Assembly: GCA_963678675.1 (NCBI GenBank) | Contig: OY783196.1 | Coordinates: 23,972,827 to 24,036,826 of the forward strand | DNA from: Xiphydria camelus | Lineage: Eukaryota > Arthropoda > Insecta > Hymenoptera > Xiphydriidae | DNA length: 64,000 bases | Reading direction: 5' to 3' | Shown here: one piece after another, positions 24,041-34,667 of the stretch | Numbering within the stretch: the stretch's first letter is position 1 | Layout: every line of letters begins with the position of its first letter | Notes under the pieces: model-generated | What the model was told of the DNA's origin: nothing | Databases searched by the model: none | The model's input: the letters and a program-made list of their open reading frames with translations, nothing else | Position numbers and translations under genes: made by a program

Positions 24041-24492
24041 CAGAGTGTACTGGTAAAGAGGGCTGAAACAGGAAAAGCCTAGTTCTGTTTAGAGTTTATA
24101 TGTCGTAGGGAAATAGTCATTTCAAGCAAATAGCTTTTGTAGCGATTGTAACCTAACCTAATTTAACACATTAAAATATAAATAAGTTAGATTCGGTAAG
24201 ATTATATTAGGTTAAGTTAGGCTAGAATCGGTGGAGCGAGCAAAGCGAGCGGAGTCACAAAAGTTATTTGCCTAGGCAAAAGCTTTTTGCCTGAAATGAC
24301 CATTTGCCTGCGACATACATATACATTGACTAATGGTATGACTTCCTATAATCCCCTCACTTTGATAAAGAGTTGACAGCCGAGTGGGTTCCAAGGAACG
24401 GAGATCGTAGGAAGTCATGTCGTTGATCAGTGTAATAACTCTAAACAGAACTAGGTACTTCCTGTTTCAGCTCTCTTAGCCATTACACCCCG
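24041..24492. repeat. MITE family I, copy 2, interrupted
   Basis: Ends CAGAGTGTACTGGTAAAGAG and CTCTTAGCCATTACACCCCG, matching the intact 232-bp copy at 27888-28119. The interior is cut between GAGTTTA and ATTGACTAATGG by a 225-bp foldback. Confidence 0.8.
24098..24322. repeat. Foldback (family J) nested in family I nested in family H
   Basis: TATGTCGTAGGGAAATAGTC at left pairs with the right end CATTTGCCTGCGACATA. A second pair is TTTCAAGCAAATAGCTTTTG with its partner. The middle has AACCTAACCTAA and TTAGGTTAAGTTAGG, resembling the insect telomere unit TTAGG but too short and irregular to be telomeric. Confidence 0.65.
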
Positions 24493-24667
24493 CATAGTCC
24501 ATATATGGTTTTTATAGAAACATGTTCTAACTCATGTACTAAGTAACTAACTACTAAGTCGTAAATGTAACTTTTCCGCCTGGGAATTTCAGATAGGAAA
24601 GGTTTCGCCGTAAAGAATTCGACTCTTTGATACAATTAGCATACATCACGGTAAAAAGTGCCGTTAA

Positions 24668-24882
24668 CCATATGAGGCTAAACTTACTCGCCAGAAAAGG
24701 AACTTCAATCACTGCTATCTCATTATTTATGAACTTTTGGCATACATCGATATAAGACTTTGTTACAGATGACAAATGTCATCTTCAAACAAGTAGTTCA
24801 TAAGTATAAGCCAAAAGCTCATAGATAATGAGATAAACAGTGGTTAAAGTTTTTTCCGGATGAGTAATTTAGCCTCATATGA
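24668..24882. repeat. MITE family C, copy 1, about 215 bp
   Basis: Ends CCATATGAGGCTAAACTTAC and TTTAGCCTCATATGA; inner arms AACTTCAATCACTGCTATCT and GATAAACAGTGGTTAAAGTT. The second copy at 40102-40311 has clean TA flanks. Confidence 0.75.
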
Positions 24883-25029
24883 TACTATGATATGTACTAC
24901 ATTTAGTGTCAGTCAGTTTTGTGCCATTGTTATCTAACACCAGTAGTGATCTACATACCTATATAGGTCCACACCTCAACATTTTGTACAGTGTACATTT
25001 TATTTACACTGTATTAGTGTCATCTGGAA

Positions 25030-26080
25030 TGTGGCGCTTACGACGACTTTTGCCCCACGTTAATTTGCGTTCATGAGGCGCACCGCGGTCCCGAAGGAAG
25101 GTTATCCCGGGGGTCGGGCAAGTCGATATTAACGCGAGCGTCAAATTCCCGGTTAAAGGTAGCCGATGTCGAGCTCAAAGTGCTCACGGCGAACGCTAGG
25201 CGCAAGAGAACATCGACGAATAAATATTTGCCATTCGCCAATCCGCGGTACGTAGGGTTGATTAAATTCCGCGCGAGTTCGGCTCTCGTCGTCCCGACAG
25301 AATCAACCGTCGGTTTAAAATTCGCCCGGTTTCCGTCGCGCCACCAAATTGCCCCTCCACCGAGGGGAGCACCCCCCCCCCTCTGCGCTCTCCCTTCAAT
25401 CTTCCGCAAATAAAGATATTGCGCGTTATACACACGCCACAGAAGCGGAAGCAATATATGCATACCGAATAGTCCGGGCCTCCCGCAAAACGCTTTTTAT
25501 CTACCGCTGCGTCAGCGTGCAATCTCTTCCTTTTTCACCGGGGTAGCCCGCAAGTATACTTACCCATATACGCCCCCGGGCATTTGTAGATTTCCAACGT
25601 AAGGGAATAAGGGAGAAAAAGGTTCGAACGCACGTCACGCCGCCGCGGGACCCCCGCGCCCGGGCGAGACCTCCGCGGACTACGACAATAAACTCACCCC
25701 ATAAAGTTCGCCGCCCTTATCGCGGAGCTTCCTGTTTCGAGTGCTTCGGCATAACGGCGTTGCCGTTCCCTATCACAGCCATATCGATCATTGAATCGCG
25801 ATGAAACTCGATCGCTGTATATTGCAATGTCAATCCGGCCTCTTAAATAAGCAGCCGCGCGGTTACGGAGAGGGCCCATCCTTCATTGTCGAGCGTGACA
25901 GGAAGAGTCGGGGAGCGGGCGCGGCGGGATCGAATGCGAACGGGGGTCGCGAGCTTTCTGAACGTTTTATAGAGTTCATTTCGTAACGTAATTATACGAG
26001 GCTTTTTCAACGGAGTCGCGTCGTCTTACTGCCTACAGAGGCAAAACTTCAGTCGAGCGAGTGCACCAAGCTTTATATAA
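25030..26080. other. GC/CpG-rich stretch, no gene called
   Basis: It carries overlapping frames on both strands (up to 130 codons, minus, 25071-25463) rich in Arg, Gly and Pro, a C-run near 25373, and no domain. Confidence 0.4.
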
Positions 26081-26086
26081 TACAAC

Positions 26087-26351
26087 ATATCGCTGGTTCT
26101 CCGGAATAGTGACACAACTCAAAAATCGTACATTTTCAGGAGAGCGAATTAAAGTTTTCTTACAATAGATATACATTAATATTATGAACCAATATTTGTT
26201 TACTAGTTTCACTATTAGTAAATCTCATTATAGCTTTATATTACATTCTTTATTTAAGTAAAAAAAACTATCATTTTTACATCGAATTCTAGATTAATCT
26301 AAAAATTTCTATCTTGTGAGTTGTGTCATTATTCCGGAGAACCAGCGATAT
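26087..26351. repeat. MITE, 265 bp, ATATCGCTGG ends
   Basis: ATATCGCTGGTTCTCCGGAA at left pairs with its complement at right through GTGACACAACTC, about 36 bases with two mismatches, around an AT-rich centre. Confidence 0.8.
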
Positions 26352-26782
26352 ATGGAGATGTGTACTTGGGTCTACAGGATTCATCGGCTCACGTAGGTAC
26401 CTATAATGTGTACGTACAGCGGAAATGTATGAGAAACTCGGTGCCAGAAAATGAATCTTTCCGTATCTGTGTCTTGTCGAACACCTACATATCTGAACGC
26501 TCCTCTTTGACGCTCGGCGTCGCGGAACGAGGGGGTGTAGATATTTGTAATATGTCGGGTAGGCGATATGCGTCGATTGTGACATCTAGGATTGGTGCTC
26601 GCTTGTATACTCATCCGCGCACGGGTGAGTGGAGCTCCTTTGACTCGAAATCAAATATGAAATTGAAGAATGTATTGCAATTTTACGATGTCGAAACGAT
26701 TGGCCGTCTGTCTGTATATACTAGAAGACTTTTTCGTTTCTTACCTTACGTGTCACCGTCGCTACGCGTATTAAAATAGGTA

Positions 26783-27013
26783 CACTCTCTCTCTGAGAAA
26801 AAAATATGGTAGATTTGACTAAATTAGCGGTCACGGGTGGAGGAACGCAGATCAAGTTACTTGAACTAATAATTTGCTAGACTTCACTGCAACATTTTTT
26901 CGTCGGATAATTTTTAATCACTACAACCAAATTATTGTATTCAAGTAACTTGATCGGCATTCCTCCGCCCGTGACCGCCAGTTTAGTCAAATCTACTATT
27001 GTCTTTCTCTGTG
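26783..27013. repeat. MITE family A, copy 2, 231 bp
   Basis: TA flanks both ends. The left end is CACT, a short CT expansion, then CTGAGAAAAAAATAT; the right end is TTGTCTTTCTCTGTG. The arms carry TAGATTTGACTAAATTAGCG and its complement, with AACTTGATC near the turn. Confidence 0.8.
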
Positions 27014-27887
27014 TAAATATGTGATATTTCGAATTTTATTTTGGTAGTGAAAAACCAATTCTTCGTTAATTTTCATTTTCTATTTCTGAGTTTTCAATTA
27101 ATTTTACTTTCATTTAAATGCATTCAACCCTCTCGGAGCCACCCTCGATATGCGGCAACGTATATAGGTATGTAATAGTAGGCCCTTGTCTTTAAGGATT
27201 GATCGGTATATAAGGGGACTATACCGCAAAGCGCAGACGGCTATTAGCGGGTTAAAATTATGCGCAGCTGTTGATTATAATTGACTCCTCAGAGTCTTAT
27301 ATAATTGATTAAAGTTTGGAAGGAAAATTACAGATGGTAAGAAGTATATACCTAGGTACGGCTTTATTGATATTGACAGGGGTTGGATTAGGAATACCGC
27401 TTTAAACTTGCGCAACGAAATTTAAACGCGCGTAGGTGTATCGACCCTCGTAGGACATATTAATTGATGAAAATCGAGCATGACGGGATCTCGTTTGTCG
27501 TTTATAATGAAGCCACTTTTCGTTCCCCAGGTACTATAGTTTGTCGGGAATAATTTTAAATTTGATTTATAAACGCGAGGCCCGCGGTCGTGACGGGGAG
27601 GCCGGGCGGACGTTAATGAAGTTTCGCCAAAGCTTTCGATCCTGCGTCCACTGCTCTCCCGTTACGTTTAATGTAGATGTTAGGGTCCGCATTCGTGATC
27701 GAGTCTAAAATCTTAAAGAGTTTTAAGGAGCAGTAGAAAAATATAGACCCGAAGGGATAGAAAGCATAAAAGTACGAGATTTCTGTATACGGGAAAAAAA
27801 TGATGTAAACAGTACCTACACCAATTGCTGCAAATTATAATACAGTTTACGCTTACTAGTGGGTGATATATATAGATATTTTATATA
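27014..27887. other. Stretch without recognisable gene
   Basis: AT-rich with a small GC block at 27560-27680. No frame, RNA gene or paired arms were supportable. Confidence 0.4.
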
Positions 27888-28119
27888 CAGGGTGTAATGG
27901 CCAAGAGGGCTGAAACAGGAGGAGTCTAAATTTGTTCAATGTTTATTTACTAATCAATGATATGACTTCCTATGATCTCTTTACTTTGACAAAGCATTGG
28001 CAGCCGAGTGGGTTCAGAGGAACATGAATCATCATAGGAAGTCATGTCATTATTCAGTGTACGAGCTCTGAATAAAATTAGGCTCCACCTGTTTCAGCCC
28101 TCTTAGCCATTACACCCTG
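27888..28119. repeat. MITE family I, copy 1, intact, 232 bp
   Basis: CAGGGTGTAATGGCCAAGAG at left and CTTAGCCATTACACCCTG at right, with TA on both sides. The inner arms TATGACTTCCTATGAT and ATCATAGGAAGTCATG continue the palindrome. It serves as the reference for the interrupted copy at 24041. Confidence 0.85.
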
Positions 28120-28215
28120 TATATGATGCATATAGATGAGTATTACCTGCCTATGAAGAAAGTTTACTTTTTGAAATAATGCCATGGTTACGTACCACAG
28201 AATAGAAATTTACGG

Positions 28216-28557
28216 TTTCATGACACATGAAAGAAAGTGGCGTGTTTGCGTGTCTGTTAAGCCTTGTACGCACTGCGCGTTCCAGCGTACGCGAGCCTTT
28301 GCACACAAGTACACGTCCCTTCGTCGCGACGACCCGCAGCCAGTCGGTATTTGACGCACATCAAAGGGAAGTGTACTGGTGTGCGAAGGCTCGCGTACAC
28401 TGGAACGCACAGGGCGTACAAGCTTAATACGAGTTGTAAGCAGTGTCTTTACAGAGTAGCAGCACTCAGGGCTCATTTACTGATGCAGCGGTCAATAAAC
28501 GTCGTAGCGGTATGTCATAGAAAACAAATGCGCTCACTTTCTTTCATATGTCATGAA
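28216..28557. repeat. Foldback element with an inner 40-bp palindrome
   Basis: The outer pair TTTCATGACACATGAAAG is matched at the right end. An inner GC-rich pair (CGTTCCAGCGTACGCGAGCC and partner) folds around 28340. The plus and minus frames here give almost the same peptide (AKARVHWNAQ / AKARVRWNAQ), as a palindrome must. Confidence 0.65.
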
Positions 28558-28563
28558 AAATTG

Positions 28564-28736
28564 TGTACGCGCCAAAGACAGTTTGGCGTTTGCAAATCGG
28601 CGAAGAGTAGCAGCGCTCGCAATCGATTCAGATTCGACTCAGCTCGGCTTCACCTCGTCTTTGCTTCATGGCTTGCTCGCTGCTCGCTACTCTTCGCTCT
28701 CAATACAAACACCAGCTTACCGCCTTTGGCGCATAA
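28564..28736. repeat. Foldback element, about 170 bp
   Basis: TACGCGCCAAAG at left pairs with CTTTGGCGCATAA at right, and GCGAAGAGTAGCAGCG pairs with CTGCTCGCTACTCTTCGC. It lies immediately next to the foldback on its left. Confidence 0.6.
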
Positions 28737-28739
28737 ATA

Positions 28740-29305
28740 ACTATTGATGTTCTTACAGCCATATGTGTAAATGTCCATCAAACGCGTTCACGCTTTCACG
28801 TGCTCGAGTACAAAGCTTTTCTCTCACGTCGTACATATACAAATGTGTCGAAACATTCGTACGTTTCTTCACCAAGAAAATTTGGAACGCGGTATGGCGT
28901 ACTATAGAAGTAAATAGAAGCGAACATTTGCCTTAATTGCTTCACCCTCAGTTTATCTCTCTGGTGCTCCGGCGATTTCTCGCGGTCGTGGATGCCGTAG
29001 AAAACGAGAAATGTGTATTCGCGTATACATCAGACTCCTCCACCACTTTCCCAACCGCGCTCACCGTTACTTCCCCGCAACAGCTGTTTACTCCTCGTCG
29101 ACTTCCAGTTCTGCCTCACTCGGTTCTCCTCAAATTAAAGAATATTTTCATCCGTAAGACAATGAGGATTAAAGCACGCGAAAGAATGCAAAGTAAAAAA
29201 TATATACACTTTCATATTTGTTCCGCGAGATGCGACTGTTCGACGAAATCGAGCTTTTCAAATAAGTAAAACGACTTTCCACATTCTATAGAGAGTCCGA
29301 GTATA
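28740..29305. other. Stretch without recognisable gene
   Basis: A 110-codon plus frame (28937-29269) has no domain, no acceptor-bounded start and ordinary AT-rich flanks. Nothing else was seen. Confidence 0.35.
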
Positions 29306-29529
29306 CAGAATGAGTTGCTTAAGATGGAGAATCGGTGTACGACCTAAAGTGACTTATATAGGACTATTCTATTGTTTTCTTGCTGCTTGATAAAAGTTCT
29401 CTTCATAAGGAATGTAACATTCCTCATCATAATGAGAAACTTGACCAATCAGGGAAAAAATAATAGAATATCTCGATGTTAGTCACTTCTGGCCACACAT
29501 CAATCCTATCTTTTAGACAATTCACTCTG
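29306..29529. repeat. MITE family L, copy 1, 224 bp
   Basis: CAGAATGAGTTGCTTAAGAT at left, ACAATTCACTCTG at right, TA on both sides. The inner arms around AAAGTTCTCTTCATAAGGAA and TCATAATGAGAAACTTGACC fold back. Other copies lie at 46839 and 50925. Confidence 0.75.
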
Positions 29530-29706
29530 TATATGGAGAAACAGAGCAGCCTCGTATGCAATTTATTTGTCTCATGTGGGATAGTGTCAGACGACATACC
29601 TATATTGAAGCGAATGCCATGGATGTAATAATTATATCATATTTAAGTAACTTTAACTGACCAAAGCTGACATAAAACGCTCCCTCATCGAACAAAATTA
29701 TTGACA

Positions 29707-30054
29707 ACTAGCTTTTCGCCCGCGACTTTGTCCGCGTCGATCTCGAAATAAATAGAAATTCCCATACAAATCTTCATCTCCTATTATACCTCCTTAAGGA
29801 ATAAATTTTCTAAATTCTGAAACACGTTTTTCTTAATTTCTAACCGAAAAGCCCAATACTAATTTTCATGGATCTAACTTCAAAAACGACGGATTTTTAT
29901 ACAAACTTACATCCCCTATTTTACCACTTAAGGGGAAGAATTTCGTAAAATCGTTTCGTTGTGGGTGCCACGTCACAAAAAAACCTACCGTCAAAATTTC
30001 ATGTAGTACAGTGTTTTTGGTTCGGCGTTGATGAATCAGTCAGTCAGTCAGTTA
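29707..30054 (+). mobile_element. 3' end of an RTE-like non-LTR retrotransposon or derived SINE
   Basis: The segment opens with GCTTTTCGCCCGCGACTTTG, contains CCCCTATTTTACCACTTAAG and GGGTGCCACGTCA, and ends in CAGTCAGTCAGTCAG repeats. This order of motifs is characteristic of RTE-type 3' ends seen in many arthropod genomes (recalled, not searched). It is non-coding here and 5' truncated. The tail repeats place the 3' end at the right, so the orientation is plus. Confidence 0.6.
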
Positions 30055-31445
30055 GAACATATTTTTGTTTTATACGTGTAGTGATTCTGAGGATGCGGCT
30101 CATAGAACGATACATATACAAAACGTAGCACTTTGGAGACTATAGGCGATCAGACACTGCTGGTTATTTCTTGCGCCTCGATGATTGGTTGTGACGATAT
30201 ACAAACAGCGTCCACCAACCGTTTCAGGAGAAGATTCCTAGTGTCTGATCACCTGACTCAGGCATTAGGGATCTTCTTTCGAAGCGTTTGCCGGTTACTG
30301 CACTTCATCGCAGCCAATCGTACGGCGTCCTTGGACCAATAGCGTATGACCTACAGTCTACAAAGCTCTACGTAGCCTACCGTCCTACGATTCACATTCT
30401 GAGAATCACTTCTGTATAGATGGTGGCGCCACATGCAAATAGTGTGTTTCAGACTGTATGTATACCACTACCTTCGTCAGGACCATATGCAGTTCCTGAA
30501 CCACTTATTGTTTTCAGTTCAAAAGGAGACGGTCGTTTCGCGAGTCTTCTGGTGAAGCACCGAAATCCAGCACCCACTCGCAACTGATTACAATCGCTGA
30601 AAAGCACAAACGGAAGTTATACACATACGACAACTTGCGAAAAGGTCGACGATCTCTGGCATCCGCGTTCTTTCGCAAATTCGTCCCAACTTCGCTCTTC
30701 TCTTCTCGTACATAATTGATTCGATGGTACAGGAGTCTCCGAGCTATTTTCCTTGGGTAGAATTTCATCGGAAGTTCTGTGCACAATACTCGTCGACCCC
30801 CTTTCCTCCGCGTACTTTCTGCTCCTATACACTGCATCTTCGACTATCGCATCTCGTTCCGCAATCGGCGTTCGAGTCCATTAGTTTATAGTGTACGTGT
30901 CCTCGCGAAAACCTTATTCCCGTCGTAACCATATTCGCCTCGGATAACGGCTTCCTAAACGAATGTAAATTAAATTCTAGTTGCTAGGCGTATCGCGATG
31001 CGGGAACAAATGGGGGAACGAAATGCTAATCCGGAAAATCCTTTCCAGTCCTCACAATCATTTTGCAGCTTCCTGGCCCCGCGCGGATTTTGTGCCTTGT
31101 CGGATTAGCGACACTGCATACTTTCAGCTCCGCGCGTTCTCTCCGTCGACGTGCCTCGCAGAGACTTCGTTACCCCGTCTAATTGGTATTAATCCGAGAA
31201 CAACAAGTATATTTTGCTGAACTTTCCTGGCTACTCGAGTTACACGCGTTTTGTGGTCGATAAATGAAGCGTTACGTCGAGTAGATATAATTCCGACGTA
31301 GATGGGTGGATGAGTATGGGAAAGTGCAGAGTGTAACGGAACAAATGTTGATTCGTGATCTTTGGCTGCCTGCGGATGCTTATATGGTGAAAATGAATGA
31401 AAATGCGCAAATTATTTCTAAAAGTTTACCTTTAAACCATCAGTG
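30055..31445. other. Stretch without recognisable gene
   Basis: A short inverted pair (AGGCGATCAGACACT / AGTGTCTGATCACCT) spans 30144-30253. GC-richer DNA at 30500-31220 holds overlapping frames of 71 to 107 codons with no domains. Confidence 0.35.
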
Positions 31446-31451
31446 AAGTAG

Positions 31452-32250
31452 GAAATAACACAGGACTACAGTGATTTTGTATCTCGAACCAGAGCAGGTG
31501 ATTCTAATATCTATAGATTTATGTACGCTAAAAACGAATCTGACACTCACATTTACGTACCACGTCAGGATTTTGAAATACTTGAGGTTAAATATACGAA
31601 AACGGGCGATTTTTGCCATATTCACGGCTCTATTACAATGAAACAAAACAATGTTTCTTAATTGCACTTACAGAATTTGAAAGTATCGTTTTTTAATTTT
31701 CCAGTCCATTACTTAAGTGTTTGTAAACGATTGTATGAAGCTAAGTTTCAGTACGATAAGTCGATCGTGTAGGTCCACCGCGCCACGCGCCTAAGGCCGG
31801 GCGAACGTTGAGACGCAGTTCAGTGAGGTGACGCAGGGCGACCGTTGCCTCTATAAGACTTAGGTAAGTATCTATATCTAGAATAGAAAGAAAGTGTCGC
31901 TTCGAGTGCCACACTTCACTTACTAGCTTGTTACCTGAGTTTATAAAATCGTTTAGGAACAATCAAATCATTACTTGATTTAATGTATTGAAAAGTTCAA
32001 AAACAACATTTTGAAATGCTGCAAGTGCAATTAAGAAGAAATCTTTACTTTCATTGTAATGGAGCCATGAATATGGCCAAAATCGCCCATTCTCGTACAT
32101 TTAAGCTCAAGTATTTTGAAGTCTTGAGGTGGTACGCAAATTTGAGAGTCAGTTCGTTTTTAGCGCACATCAATCTACAAGAATCACCTGGTCCGGTTTG
32201 AAATACAGAAAAAAAATTACTTTTGTGGGCCTGTGTTTTTTAGGGAATAC
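31452..32250. repeat. Large inverted repeat, about 220-bp arms, 350-bp spacer
   Basis: The left arm (31452-31672) and right arm (32023-32250) are inverted copies, roughly 80 percent alike by eye, sharing AATATGGCMAAAATCGCCC and TGGTACGYAAATKTGAG. Both encode a similar peptide when read outward-in (HCN[RG]A-NMAKIA, LKYF). The spacer is unlike the arms and contains a GTAAGT site. The arms have no recognised domain. Confidence 0.75.
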
Positions 32251-32332
32251 CAATTCTATAAAAAAAATGGATGCCTTATTGCTAGGATGACTTAACCGAT
32301 AGATTTGGACGTTATTTTTTCTTCAGTCCTAC

Positions 32333-32440
32333 CCGGTAAATCAGAAATGACTTCTCCTCCATCTTCGTCTCGGCTGCTTCCGCCCATTTCATCGTAATAA
32401 TCTCGCCAGGTGGAGTTGAAAGGGTCATTCATACCTCTTC
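32333..32440 (-). CDS. Candidate exon, product unknown (acidic peptide)
   Basis: On the minus strand, after TTTTGTTTTTCGATGTTCGAAG (acceptor-like), the open frame reads MNDPFNSTWRDYYDEMGGSS, RDEDGGEVISDLPG and meets CGG|GTAGGA, a good donor. The sequence is acidic with one potential N-glycosylation site (NST), as in extracellular N-terminal regions, and codons are more balanced than in nearby chance frames. The family was not recognised. The exon start is uncertain: the ATG may be internal Met rather than initiator. It is the more coding-like of the two strands here. Confidence 0.28.
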
Positions 32441-32474
32441 GAACATCGAAAAACAAAATTTAGTGATGACCGTC

Positions 32475-32795
32475 TGATAACGACAAAGATGTTATATTCA
32501 CGAGGGTTTGATAATACTTGCAATTAGATTTTTGAAAATATAAGATCGTCTTTTTCAAACATTTAATTGAATTAACGAGTCTTTGGTTTGTTTATATGAA
32601 AGCAAAATAAAAGTTCTTCAACTTGTCATTTGATAATGACAAAGATATATTCACAAGGGTTTGATAATGGTTGGAATTAAATTTTTTAAAATATGAGATC
32701 GTCTTTTTCAAACATTTAATTAAATTAGCAAGTATTTCGTTCATTTATACGAAAAGGTAGGAAATAAAATGAAAGTTCCTCAACTCAATCGTCAA
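32475..32795. repeat. Tandem duplication, two units of about 156 bp
   Basis: Unit 1 begins TGATAACGACAAAGATG and unit 2 TGATAATGACAAAGATA, 156 bases apart. Both continue with AGGGTTTGATAAT and ATCGTCTTTTTCAAACATTT and end near CTTCAACTTGTC / CCTCAACTCAATCGTC. Divergence of roughly 15 percent by eye suggests an old duplication. Confidence 0.8.
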
Positions 32796-32799
32796 TGGA

Positions 32800-34080
32800 A
32801 AGAAATAGGATTGAAAATTTTAAGGGCAAATATCTATTTTTACTAACTTCACTCGTGGAGAAAGCTGATTACAAATATTCTGCTCGAAGAGTACAAATAA
32901 GTACTTTTCGATATGAATGAATTGATCAGATAATTTGATTTGAACTTAGGTATGCATTTCAAACTGCGATATCCCTTCTCGATTCATCCCCGTCCTGAAA
33001 ATTGATCCTATACGCGATTGCATGAACAGCGGTATGGAGCTTCTTCAATTTCACGCGTAACGACCAAGGATATTCATAGTTCACCCTTCGATGCCCACCG
33101 CGTTGACGAAAACGAAATTTATAGCCGCGAACGAAATTAAGGAATTAGATCGAAGTTGCCGTAGCAGGTGAAGCTGACAAATTGGAGGGGCGAATCAATC
33201 ACGCGGGATGAAACAAAAATACGCCAATTTCCTTCGGTATAAAGAGAGAAATTCCAATCGAAGTACCCGCTACCGTTCTTGATGTTATCGAAAATCGACC
33301 CACTCAATCTGGAATTCGTCTCCGCGCGCGCTGATTGTCAAGACGTATAATATCGCGAAACGGTGCCACTTTCAGCCCCTTCCTTCATTTTTACGAGAAA
33401 TATTCATTTACTAATTACACGAGTAATTACTTAACTAATTATTTCATTAGGTAACGTCGAACAGCACGGTATACGGTGCCCGGTAATTTTTAGGATTCCT
33501 CCCAGCTCTCGAAATTAGTCGCTGTAAGAACCAACGAAACCACTGAAATACGTAATGCTTCCGGCAGTACGGATATTGAATACCTACGTTAATCACAGGT
33601 ATACATTCGTAAAGCCGAGGACAAGTGCGGATGCGTTAATGGTGATATCAAATCTCGGTTCCCATCATCGTTTGGCGTGTGCTACACGCGATGGTGTCGA
33701 GGATTTGCCTGGAAACATCGAATACTATACACAAGCCCATAGCGCGTGCTCGGATGTCCCTGTCGCGTAGTAACTGCAACACATTTCATCGGATTACTGC
33801 CCTCCTTGATTCGTTAGGCATTTTGAAATACGAGTTACGATTCCTCGTTGGCTCGGCGAATGGTTAACAGTCAGATTTTGGGAAAGAAGAAATAAGATTC
33901 TTAGCTTTTATCTTCCAATCTCTTTCTCCGTATATAGTTGCCATCTACTGGACATCTGCCGCACCTATATAATAGTAAATTTAAAGCAATACAATATCGA
34001 TGCAAATGGCGAGGTACTCTGTTTGAAATAATACAGAATTGCACTAAGATAAACCTCGGTTAGGCATCCACTCGTTTGCG
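32800..34080. other. Stretch without recognisable gene
   Basis: Mixed composition. Short plus frames at 33555-33867 have no domain. No paired arms or RNA gene were recognised. Confidence 0.35.
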
Positions 34081-34082
34081 AT

Positions 34083-34196
34083 CAAAACTAAAGCACACCG
34101 GAGTTGAGGAAGTACGACGTTTCGAAAATCTAGTAAAGCTTGCGCTAAATTGAGCTTTCGAAACAAGTATACAGTTCCTCCGTGCTGTGTTTTAGT
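34083..34196. repeat. Isolated 114-nt hairpin
   Basis: ACTAAAGCACACCGGAG at left pairs with CTCCGTGCTGTGTTTTAGT at right, and ACGTTTCGAAAA pairs with CTTTCGAAACAAGT, leaving a loop of about 25 bases. The size and bulged stem could suit a pre-miRNA, but a very short MITE is equally likely. Confidence 0.45.
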
Positions 34197-34443
34197 CCAG
34201 CTAAGCTTAAACGTAAACCTGAAATTAAACTAAACTTTGAAGGGACTGCATTTCTCGACATTTGCTTATCCAAAAGTGTCTCTTTGGTTGCTTGGGTTTA
34301 GGATGTCGTCAGTCCGGCTCGAGATGAGTTTCACAGCTCGATATATGACATCCTACACGTGGCCAGAGGCGGCGTGACAGTTAGAGATGTTATGAACTAC
34401 TTATTCTCAAGAGCTTCAGTTTAGAATCTTCTGGATAAAAATG

Positions 34444-34621
34444 GTTTAGTTTTTTAAATCAAAATAAACTTTTGTCTAAATGATTTTGTTTCTCGCTTCG
34501 TTTAAAAGATAGCTTTGAGTGGGTTGAATTTTGGAGATCGATTTATTCAAATTATCTTATCAACGAAGCGCGATATAAGTAAAACTTTTAAATAAAAGTT
34601 TTTTGGTTTAAAAGACTAAAT
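34444..34621. repeat. Foldback MITE, about 178 bp
   Basis: TTTAGTTTTTTAAATCAAAA and its partner TTTGGTTTAAAAGACTAAA close the element. Further pairs are TAAACTTTTGTCTAA with AGTAAAACTTTTAAATAAA and CTCGCTTCG with CGAAGCGCG. Confidence 0.6.
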
Positions 34622-34667
34622 ACCTAACCTTTGTATTAAAGCTTTAATTGCATCTCGCATCACTTAA

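Larger units (their letters stand above)
23605..24583. repeat. Foldback element family H, copy 2, with three nested insertions
   Basis: Outer ends GCGCGGAAAAGTTCTATATA and AACTTTTCCGCCTGG match those of the copy at 19320. Between them are a 288-bp element (23668-23955) and a 452-bp element (24041-24492) that is itself split by a third. Host segments between insertions (CCATATATGGATTT words) remain alignable to family H. Confidence 0.7.

Noticed and set aside
24140..24240. AACCTAACCTAA and TTAGG-like words suggesting interstitial telomeric repeat
   Set aside because: Only two or three irregular units, and they lie in the middle of a foldback element.
26321..26779. 152-codon open frame on the plus strand
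   Set aside because: It starts inside the right arm of a MITE, has no recognised domain and no splice or promoter context.
28210..28476. Similar peptides on both strands suggesting a gene pair
   Set aside because: They are the two strands of one palindrome.
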